Below are positions 18,440-26,063 of a stretch of 36,715 nucleotides of DNA, in pieces. The DNA is from Deltaproteobacteria bacterium (GTDB taxonomy: Bacteria; Myxococcota_A; Polyangia; Nannocystales; Nannocystaceae): NCBI GenBank assembly GCA_022601155.1, contig JAHZJA010001451.1, positions 1 through 36,715 of the forward strand. The letters are read 5' to 3'. Made by a program: the position numbers and the translations under genes. Numbering within the stretch: position 1 is the first letter of the stretch; every line of letters begins with the position of its first letter. The notes under the pieces were generated by a model. It was given only the letters and a program-made list of their open reading frames with translations, searched no databases and was not told where the DNA came from.

Positions 18440-18491
18440 GTCGCAGTTCACTGTGGGTCGGCGGTGCCGCCTCCCCGTCCCGGACTGCGAC
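18440..18491. promoter_or_regulatory. Nested inverted repeat upstream of the RHH gene
   Basis: GTCGCAGT (18440-18447) / ACTGCGAC (18484-18491), enclosing GGCGG-tg-CCGCC (18460-18471). Confidence 0.5.
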
Positions 18492-18529
18492 GCTGCCAAA
18501 GAAACATCGCGCTCAACTCGAGCCAAGAC

Positions 18530-18694
18530 TCATCGGCAGGGTCGCTCCTGGTGCCGAAGCGGATCCAGGTCGTCGATGATCAATCGCTCGTGACCATCGT
18601 CGCCCGGCTCTCCCGGCTCCCCGGGCTCCCCGGGCTCCCGCCCCGGTAGCGGACGACGAGCAGGCCCCGACCGTCCCGGGATGGGTCGCGTCAT
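18530..18694 (-). CDS. Small collagen-like (Gly-Glu-Pro repeat) hypothetical protein
   Basis: MTRPIPGRSGPARRPLPGREPGEPGEPGEPGDDGHERLIIDDLDPLRHQERPCR; four 9-bp units at 18603-18638 lie in frame. Confidence 0.35.
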   Translation of the reverse strand: MTRPIPGRSGPARRPLPGREPGEPGEPGEPGDDGHERLIIDDLDPLRHQERPCR

Positions 18695-19228
18695 GCGATC
18701 CGCATCCCGTCGAGTCGACGCCCAAATCGTTCGCCGCTGCCGCCACTTCCCCATCAATCCCCTGGACACCACCACCTCCTGGACACGACCGATCGCTCGA
18801 ACGCTTCACGGCCCCATCCCCTTTCGTGGAGGTAATGATAATCCTGATTTTTTCCGGGTCCACTCGGTATGGGCTCCCCAACAACTCCAATAATCAACAT
18901 GTATGGAGTGTTTGCCAATCCATTATTTGTGGGATTCGACATACACAGCAAGTTGGTTGATATCCGGATACCGACTACACCATCCATATATGCATGATAT
19001 CAAGAGTGAATTCTTGATGAGCGGTTCCGCACAGGCAGGAACCTCAGCTAGAGCCAATAGCAGCCGCGCGCGTGACGACAACGACCGCCCGTAGGGGTTG
19101 TTCGTCGAGTTGCCCAGATCACGATCCCGTCCGCCCGGCCGATGGCGGCGGACTCGCCCCCTGATGTGCAGGGCGCGGCGCCATGAGCCCCGGTTGTAAG
19201 CCGCGACGACCGCCACCGTTTCCCCCCC

Positions 19229-20497
19229 GTGCACCGGCTCGCAACCTGGATGATCGCAGCAACGATGGTGGCCGGATGTGCGGGTCGCAAGACCGAGTCC
19301 TCGGTCGCTCCGGCGCAAGCCCCCACCGAAGACCCCAGCGCTCGCTCCGAGGGTCGCACCATCTCGACGGCCGCCAAGCGCATCTACATGCTCGGCGAGA
19401 CCCGCTACGCGGAGGGGCGCTTCGACGAGGCGGTCGCGCTGTGGGGCCACGCCATGCTCCAGCTGCCGGCGGATCCATCGGCCGACCCGGTGCGCCACAA
19501 GCTGCTCGCGCGGATGGGCTACGGCCTGCTCCAGGCCAACGCGGCCACTGGCGATCCTTCTTATCTCGTCGACGGGCAGGCGATGTGCGAGCTGTATCTG
19601 GAGCAGCACGAGGCTCTGTTCGGCGACACCGACAAGGCCAACGCCGAGCGCGGCGAGATCTATGAGCTGCTGTACGAGTTCGACTCGCGCATCGACCTCC
19701 TCGAGACCGGCTCCGATGAAGCCGATACCACCGAGTCAGACGAGCCGAGCGACGCAGCATCCGAGACCACACCCGATCGCGTGGCGCAGACCGAGCCAGA
19801 TTCCGAGCCGTCCGACGAAGAAGGCGAGGTCCGCCTCATTCGCGTGCGCAGCTTCGCGTGGGCCGATCCCGACGATCCCACCGTGCGCGCCTTCCTCCGC
19901 GACGACCGATTCACGGGACCTTCGATGCTCGACTGGAGCAAGGACCAGGTGAACGAAGCCCGGGTTCTGGTCCGTGCGGGTGCGGTGCCTCGGGCGCTGG
20001 GTGACAGCGCCACCCTCGCGATGCGCCGTGCCGCCCGCGAGCAAGGCATGGCGGTGATCGAGCAGGCCCGACCCGCGCTGGCTCGATGCTACGAGGTTGC
20101 CGTCACCCGAGACTTCGTCCCCGCGGTGCGCGTGGAGCTGGAGCTGACCGTGGCCACCGACGGCGTGATCCAACAACCCCGGCTATCCAAGGGCGGGCTG
20201 GTGGACGCGATGGGCGACGTTTGCATGGCGCAGGCGCTGCGCGACGTGAAGCTGCCCGACGTCGCACAGGCCAAGGCCTTGTCGGTGTGGCTGCCGATCC
20301 ACTTCTTCTTCCAAGACGCGACCATGGCCAGCGAGCTCTCGCTTCGCTCACGGGGCGGCAGCAACCAGGGCTACGAAGGTGCCGCCCAGAAGTTCGAACT
20401 GGGCTCGATCGAGGCGTTCGCACCGAGCGCGGGCGAGCACCTGCTCATCGTCGCGCCGCCCACCACCCTGCGGCACCCCGAGACGCTCATCCAATAG
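19229..20497 (+). CDS. Lipoprotein with TPR-like N-terminus and AgmX/PglI-like C-terminal domain
   Basis: MHRLATWMIAATMVAGCAGRK lipobox; ARPALARCYEVAVTRDFVPAVRVELELTVATDGVIQQPRLSKGGLVDAMGDVCMAQALRDVKLP. Confidence 0.7.
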   Translation: MHRLATWMIAATMVAGCAGRKTESSVAPAQAPTEDPSARSEGRTISTAAKRIYMLGETRYAEGRFDEAVALWGHAMLQLPADPSADPVRHKLLARMGYGLLQANAATGDPSYLVDGQAMCELYLEQHEALFGDTDKANAERGEIYELLYEFDSRIDLLETGSDEADTTESDEPSDAASETTPDRVAQTEPDSEPSDEEGEVRLIRVRSFAWADPDDPTVRAFLRDDRFTGPSMLDWSKDQVNEARVLVRAGAVPRALGDSATLAMRRAAREQGMAVIEQARPALARCYEVAVTRDFVPAVRVELELTVATDGVIQQPRLSKGGLVDAMGDVCMAQALRDVKLPDVAQAKALSVWLPIHFFFQDATMASELSLRSRGGSNQGYEGAAQKFELGSIEAFAPSAGEHLLIVAPPTTLRHPETLIQ

Positions 20498-20610
20498 CGT
20501 CACCACAGCGGTGGTCGCGGTCCACGGCCCGACCACCAGCGCCCCGTGCCCGGATCCACTGCGACCCCACCCGGCCGGCGGCCGTGGGGTACGCGATCCT
20601 CGCGCGAGGG

Positions 20611-20625
20611 TTAATCGCCGATTAA
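20611..20625. promoter_or_regulatory. Perfect inverted repeat upstream of a lipoprotein gene
   Basis: TTAATC-gcc-GATTAA, 35 nt before the ATG at 20660, in an AT-rich patch that continues ..GTCCATTAAGC. Confidence 0.45.
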
Positions 20626-20659
20626 GTCCATTAAGCGAGCCACGGCTCATCCTGCGGGC

Positions 20660-21112
20660 ATGAACGACATCGTCTCCCGCACGATAGGCCTCGCGGCCCT
20701 CGCTCTGGGCGTGCTCCTTGCTCCCGCCTGTGATCAGGTGGAGGAGGTCCAGCTCTCCGATCTCCAATTCGAACAGGCGCTGGAGACCGCCGACGTCGTC
20801 GAGGTCGAGGACGTCACCACTCGACTCACACGCGCCGACGACGGCCGGATCGTCAAGCACAGCTCGGCCCCCGTCTGGATCGAGTTCACGCAGGGAGGCC
20901 AAACCCATACGGCCGGAGGCACCATCAGCTGCACGGCCTCATGCAAGGGAACCGGATGCGGAGTGAAGGGGTGCGACCTTTCGGGAGGCAACTGCACGGG
21001 GGCCATCTGCTCGAGCTCGGGGCTCCCGTGCCCGCCGCCCACCTGCACCAAGAAGAGCAGCGGCGGTGGTGAAAAGGAGTTCAACGCCCCGCTGGGACTG
21101 ACCCCCCAATGA
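20660..21112 (+). CDS. Small Cys-rich lipoprotein
   Basis: LGVLLAPACDQVEE lipobox; C-terminal CTASCKGTGCGVKGCDLSGGNCTGAICSSSGLPCPPPTC. Confidence 0.7.
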   Translation: MNDIVSRTIGLAALALGVLLAPACDQVEEVQLSDLQFEQALETADVVEVEDVTTRLTRADDGRIVKHSSAPVWIEFTQGGQTHTAGGTISCTASCKGTGCGVKGCDLSGGNCTGAICSSSGLPCPPPTCTKKSSGGGEKEFNAPLGLTPQ

Positions 21113-21507
21113 GCTCCCGGAGCCAGACGGCGACGATCGGAGCGCTCGTCATCGCCAGCCTCGCCGCAGCCTTCGCGCTCGGCGGCGTTGGGACCTCGCC
21201 AGCACGAACCGAGCTCACCGACGCGGAAGATCGGGCGGTGTGGGCCGAGCTGGACGAGGTCCTGCTCCCCCGTGCCATCGCGGAGTCACGCGACCAGACC
21301 GTCCCCGCCGTGGCGCGATTCGTGGTCGGTGACGATGGCGACTACCGAGCCATCGAGGTCGAGTGCCGGGGAAACTGCGAGTCCGGCCGCTGCGGGGAAC
21401 GGTTCCGCCCCGGCTGTCGGGAAACCGAGCACTGCGAACGAACCACGTTCGTGGTGGACATGTCCTTCGACAGCGAAGCAGAGGCGTTCGCCTGGCTCGA
21501 CCAGTGA
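21109..21507 (+). CDS. Small secreted/anchored Cys-rich protein
   Basis: ATGA overlap with the upstream stop; N-terminal hydrophobic IGALVIASLAAAFALGG; VECRGNCESGRCGERFRPGCRETEHCE. Confidence 0.65.
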   Translation: MSSRSQTATIGALVIASLAAAFALGGVGTSPARTELTDAEDRAVWAELDEVLLPRAIAESRDQTVPAVARFVVGDDGDYRAIEVECRGNCESGRCGERFRPGCRETEHCERTTFVVDMSFDSEAEAFAWLDQ

Positions 21508-21689
21508 CATCGGCGCGCCGGTCCACGGCGTGCCTCCTACCCCTCCCAAGACCAGGTGGAGCCCCTCGTTCGGCGTGATCGTCGCTGTAGGGCCGTCGGC
21601 GGGCCCCCACGCCGAGATTTGGGATATAACGGCCCCTGGGGGGAAGCGAGGCCGGCTGTTGGCCGTGCGCCGCTCCCTTGGGAGGCCTG

Positions 21690-24600
21690 ATGCACGACCG
21701 CGGCACTCGGAACAACTCGGCTCGATGGGGCACTGCCCTCGTCCTCATGGCGCTCGCCACGGCGGGGTGTAGTGAGGCCGATGGCCTGCTGCCGTCGCAA
21801 CCCGCCGACACCACGGTCAAGGTCGACTTCGAACACCGGCCGCTGCCCAACATCCCGCTGCCCAACGACCTGGCGACGCGCTGGGATCCGTCCTCGCGCA
21901 CCGACATGCGGATCAACGCCTCGCTGGTGGCCCCGACCGGCATCGAGCGCCGCACCCGAGCCCTGATCGATGGGCTGGACGGCTGGGGCGTGTATCAGCC
22001 GATCACGATCCCGTTCACGGGGCCGATCGATCCGATGTCGGTGGTGGCGCGTCACCGCGAAGACGACTACGAGCTGAGCAACGACGCCATCTACCTCATC
22101 AACATCGATCGCGACTCGGAGGAGTTCGGCCGCATCCACCACCTGGATGTGGGCAACGGCAACTACCCCGTGATCCTCGAGCGCATCGACAACTACGGGA
22201 CCAACGACCCTCGGGGTTGGACCTTGTCGGTGATGTTCGAAGAGGAAGACGAGGACCTCAACGGCAACGGCAAGCTCGACCCCGGCTCCGATGAAAACGG
22301 CAACGGCCGGATCGATCCGGGCGAGACACCGCCCGAGGACAACGACGCCGACGGCGTGCTCGACACGCCGAACTACCTGCCGGGTGCGGACCCCCACCGG
22401 GCCGACCTCGCGGGGCGGGCCGACGCCCTGATGACCTTCTACGAGAAGGAGACACACACCCTCATCGTCTCGCCGATGACGCCGCTGCAGGAAAAGACCA
22501 CCTACGCGGTGGTGGTGACCCGGCGCATTCTCGACGAAGACGGAGAGCCCGTCGGTTCTCCCTACGCCTACATCAACCACGGCGAGCAGACCGAGGATCT
22601 TCGCCCGCTGTTCGACGTGCTGCCCTCGTACCTGCCTCCCGAGGACATCGCGTTCGCCTTCTCGTACACCACCGAGTCGATCACCGACGACTGGATCGCG
22701 GTACGCGAAGGCCTGTACGGCTACGGGCCGCAGGCGCATCTGGCCGACGACTTCCCGGCCGAGGTCAGCGAGCTGTTGCCGCTGCGGCGCACCGAAGAAG
22801 GTGACGTGTTCGAGGGCGCCAACCCCTACGTGTTGCCCCACGAGAACTGGGCTCATCTGCTGCCCGCCCTCCTGGGAGCCTTCACGGGCGGCTTCGATCC
22901 GTTCTCCCAGCAGCAGCTGGCGCTGGTCGACAGCCACGACTACGTCGACTTCCACGCGATGGGCGTGATCGACTCGCCGCAGCTGTTCAATCGCTTCGAC
23001 GCCGACGGCCTCCGTCTTCCGCTCGACGAGCAATCGTGGCCCACCACGCTCGACCGCGAGGCCGCGACGGCCCGCCACGAGGAGATCCCGTTTTGGCTCA
23101 CCGTGCCCCGCAAGGAGGTCTCGGTCCGCGCCGAGGGCCAGATGGCTCCGCTGGTCATCCTCGGCCACGGCTACACCAGCAATCGCGCGGGTGAGCTGGT
23201 CGGCTTCGCCGGTTTCTTGTCGATGTTCGGGGTGGCCGTGATCTCGATCGACAACGTCGGACATGGCCTCGCCATCGACGACGCGACCCGCGAGCAGGCG
23301 CTGGGCCTGCTGGGTGGCACGGGGCTCGACATCACCCTCGATGCGCTCGAGCGCGGCCGCGCCGAAGACCTCGACGCGGACGGCCTGGTCGACAGTGGCT
23401 CGGACTTCTGGACCGCCTACCTGTTCCACATGCGCGACATGGTGCGGCAGTCGGCCCTCGACTACATGCAGCTCATCCGCATCGTCCGCACCTGGGACGG
23501 GGACAATCGCTGGAGCTTCGATGTCAACGGTGACGGCCAGCCCGATCTGGCGGGAGACTTCGACGGCGATGGCGTCGTCGACGTGGGCGCGGACTCTCCG
23601 ATCTATGTCGTCGGAGGATCGCTGGGCGGCATCATGGCCACGACCATGGGCGCCGTCGAGCCCGAGGTGGCTGGCATCATCCCCATCGCAGGTGGCGGTC
23701 GCATGACCGATATCGGCAACCGCTCCCGCCAGGGTGGTGTGCCCCAGGCGGTGATGATGCGCGTGATGGGCCCGCTGTTCCTCGTGGACGTGATGGCCAA
23801 CGGAGACACCGCGCTGTCGACCCAGGTCGTCGAGCTCAACCGTCTGCGCCAGTTCCCCATCACCACGCTCACCAACTGCCCCGAGGGCCAGCTCGACTGC
23901 GAAGACGCCGAGCGCGACGCCGAGATGGCGACCCAGCCGTGGGACACCTTCTACGGGATCAACCTCGACAACGGTGAGATCGACTGCGGCTATGTGCTCC
24001 CGCAAGACGGCGACACGGGTGTGATCGGGCGGGCCCGCCTGGGCATTCCGTCCGACACCAACGACCGCATCGAGCTACGGCTGTACCGAGGGCCGGTGTT
24101 GAAGACCGGCTCCGAGGAGTGCGAGCTCATCGAGGAGCCCGGCGATCCCCGGGTGATCACGATGATGGAGCAGCCGTTGGACGACGAGGGCAATCCCCGT
24201 ACGTACGAGGGCGTGCCCATCGAGGCCGGCGAGCTGCGTGCGCTGACCGAGGGCTACGGCCTGCACCGGGCCCGGCCGGAGTTCCGCCGCTTCATGAGTT
24301 TGGCCCAGCTGGTGGTCGACCCGACCGACCCCGGCGTGCTCGCGCGTCACCTCGCCGCTCAGCCGCTGGTCTATCCCAACGTGGGCGACCAGACCGGGGC
24401 GGGCTTCTTGCTCGTGACCACCGTGGGCGACATGGCCGTCCCCGCCAGCAGCGGGATCACCGTTGGCCGTGCCGCGGGCGTGATCGACTACCTCCAGCCC
24501 GACAATCGCTACGGCAAGCCCGTCAACCAGGTGTTGATCGACACCTGGACGGCCGAGTCGGTCAACGGCCTGGGCCGCGTGCCCTACGGATCGTTGCCAC

Positions 24601-25079
24601 CCTCGGACGAGGTTCGTGGCCTGCTCGGCCTGGACGAGACTCTGGGCTCGCACATCGACGTCGAGAACTTCTCGGGCGGCCAGGACATCTGGGGCTCGGA
24701 CATGATGCGCCTGGAGCCCGGGTTGGGCCTGGTGATGCGCGAGGACGCCAACGGTAACCAGCTCGACGGGCTCTCCGGGGCGGTGTTCCCGATGTCGGTG
24801 CCCGAAGGTCAGCACGGATTTGCGTTGCCCGGTCAGATGACCGACTGGGCGATCAAGATCTGCCAAGCCACCGAGGGCGTCTCGTCGCCGGACTGTGCGC
24901 CCGCCAACTTCGTAGGCCAGACCTATGATGTCGGCTGGACGATGTTCCACATGTTTGGCACCTGGGTCCGCTCGGGGCGCCAAGACGACCCGCTGACCTC
25001 GGGGGTCTGCTGGGCGAAGGAGAGCTGCAATGACCTGCCGCTGACCCCCGAGCCTCGCGATCCCGAGACCTTGCCCTAG
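21690..25079 (+). CDS. Large alpha/beta-hydrolase-like lipoprotein with Asp-rich Ca-binding-type loops
   Basis: MALATAGCSEADGLL lipobox; LVILGHGYTSNRAGE, IYVVGGSLGGIMATTMG nucleophile elbow; DLNGNGKLDPGSDENGNGRIDPGE and DVNGDGQPDLAGDFDGDGVVD. Start moved from 21678 to 21690. Confidence 0.75.
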   Translation: MHDRGTRNNSARWGTALVLMALATAGCSEADGLLPSQPADTTVKVDFEHRPLPNIPLPNDLATRWDPSSRTDMRINASLVAPTGIERRTRALIDGLDGWGVYQPITIPFTGPIDPMSVVARHREDDYELSNDAIYLINIDRDSEEFGRIHHLDVGNGNYPVILERIDNYGTNDPRGWTLSVMFEEEDEDLNGNGKLDPGSDENGNGRIDPGETPPEDNDADGVLDTPNYLPGADPHRADLAGRADALMTFYEKETHTLIVSPMTPLQEKTTYAVVVTRRILDEDGEPVGSPYAYINHGEQTEDLRPLFDVLPSYLPPEDIAFAFSYTTESITDDWIAVREGLYGYGPQAHLADDFPAEVSELLPLRRTEEGDVFEGANPYVLPHENWAHLLPALLGAFTGGFDPFSQQQLALVDSHDYVDFHAMGVIDSPQLFNRFDADGLRLPLDEQSWPTTLDREAATARHEEIPFWLTVPRKEVSVRAEGQMAPLVILGHGYTSNRAGELVGFAGFLSMFGVAVISIDNVGHGLAIDDATREQALGLLGGTGLDITLDALERGRAEDLDADGLVDSGSDFWTAYLFHMRDMVRQSALDYMQLIRIVRTWDGDNRWSFDVNGDGQPDLAGDFDGDGVVDVGADSPIYVVGGSLGGIMATTMGAVEPEVAGIIPIAGGGRMTDIGNRSRQGGVPQAVMMRVMGPLFLVDVMANGDTALSTQVVELNRLRQFPITTLTNCPEGQLDCEDAERDAEMATQPWDTFYGINLDNGEIDCGYVLPQDGDTGVIGRARLGIPSDTNDRIELRLYRGPVLKTGSEECELIEEPGDPRVITMMEQPLDDEGNPRTYEGVPIEAGELRALTEGYGLHRARPEFRRFMSLAQLVVDPTDPGVLARHLAAQPLVYPNVGDQTGAGFLLVTTVGDMAVPASSGITVGRAAGVIDYLQPDNRYGKPVNQVLIDTWTAESVNGLGRVPYGSLPPSDEVRGLLGLDETLGSHIDVENFSGGQDIWGSDMMRLEPGLGLVMREDANGNQLDGLSGAVFPMSVPEGQHGFALPGQMTDWAIKICQATEGVSSPDCAPANFVGQTYDVGWTMFHMFGTWVRSGRQDDPLTSGVCWAKESCNDLPLTPEPRDPETLP

Positions 25080-25081
25080 GC

Positions 25082-25096
25082 CCCGAAACATTCGGG
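25082..25096. terminator. Short hairpin just after the stop of the 21690-25079 CDS
   Basis: CCCGAA-aca-TTCGGG perfect 6-bp stem; no clear T-tract. Confidence 0.35.
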
Positions 25097-25339
25097 AAGA
25101 CCGATCGCCCGGGCCGGCACGTTCCTCGGCGGCTGGTGTTCCAAGAAGCTGGTCCGCTCCTTCCGCGTCAACCACGAGTTTGGGCTCAACTGGCTCCACC
25201 GGTCGCGGCGAGATATCGGCCGGCATCACCGACGGCCTCAATGACACGATAAATTACGCGGCGGCTGTCGGGGCCACGCGCCGTCGGTCGTCTCCTTGGC
25301 AACGGGCCTTCGCGCCCAAACTCGAGGAGACGAGAGACG

Positions 25340-25684
25340 ATGTCCAGCAGCAGGGGATTCGTATGGTTCGACAACCGCAGCCACCAGCCAGAGCAGACCT
25401 CGGGGTTCTACGAGGCCCTGCTCGGGTGGTCTCCCACCGAGGGCCCACCCGGCATGACCATGTTCGCGGGCGACAGTGGACCCTGGGCCGGGGTCAGCGC
25501 CGCGCCCAACGACACCGCGGGCTGGCTTCCCTATGCGGAAGTGCCCGACCTCGATGCGGCGACCGACAAAGCCACCCGCCTGGGCGCGACGGTGGTGAGC
25601 CCTCGTGCCAAGGGACCCGCCGGCTCGTTCACGGTGGTCCAGGACCCAGGCGGAGCACGACTGGCGTTGTGGCAAAAGGGCTGA
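25340..25684 (+). CDS. VOC (glyoxalase/bleomycin resistance-like) family protein
   Basis: MSSSRGFVWFDNRSHQPEQTSGFYEALLGWSPTEG...DLDAATDKATRLGATVVSPRAKGPAGSFTVVQDPGGARLALWQKG. Confidence 0.85.
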   Translation: MSSSRGFVWFDNRSHQPEQTSGFYEALLGWSPTEGPPGMTMFAGDSGPWAGVSAAPNDTAGWLPYAEVPDLDAATDKATRLGATVVSPRAKGPAGSFTVVQDPGGARLALWQKG

Positions 25685-25703
25685 GCTCGACACGGAGGCC
25701 ACA

Positions 25704-26063
25704 GTGAGCGCGACCTATACGCTGCTCATCTACGCATCGCAGCCGGCCAAGCCGCTCACGGAGGCGGAGCAAACGATGGCACTGCAGCGTCATCGTGCGC
25801 TCCAGGCCGAGCTCGATGCCCACGGCGACCTGATGTCCGTGGCACGGCTCGATGAGCCGTCCTCGGCCAAGACGGTGCGCTCGACCGACGGTGCCACCCG
25901 GATCCTCGACGGCCCCTATGTCGAGAGCAAGGAGTGGCTGGTGGGGCTGTACCTCATCGAGTGCGCCAACGAAGACGTCGCCCTCGAGCGGGCCCGCCTC
26001 ATCTGTTCACGCAACGACATCTGTGTCGAAGTGCGTCCGGTGACGTGGCGACGCTCGCCGTGA
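25704..26063 (+). CDS. YCII-related (DGPF-type) protein
   Basis: GTG start; YTLLIYASQPAKPLTEAEQTMALQRHRALQAEL...TRILDGPYVESKEWLVGLYLIECANEDVALERARLI...VEVRPV. Confidence 0.85.
   Translation: MSATYTLLIYASQPAKPLTEAEQTMALQRHRALQAELDAHGDLMSVARLDEPSSAKTVRSTDGATRILDGPYVESKEWLVGLYLIECANEDVALERARLICSRNDICVEVRPVTWRRSP

Noticed and set aside
18903-19094. 63 aa + ORF in the AT-rich island
   Set aside because: Short, no RBS or family evidence; its second half reads into GC-rich DNA with low-complexity composition. Kept only as part of the AT-rich island observation.
21537-24005. 822 aa minus-strand ORF opposite the hydrolase lipoprotein
   Set aside because: Same antisense-shadow pattern; no recognisable motifs, while the + frame has lipobox and hydrolase motifs.
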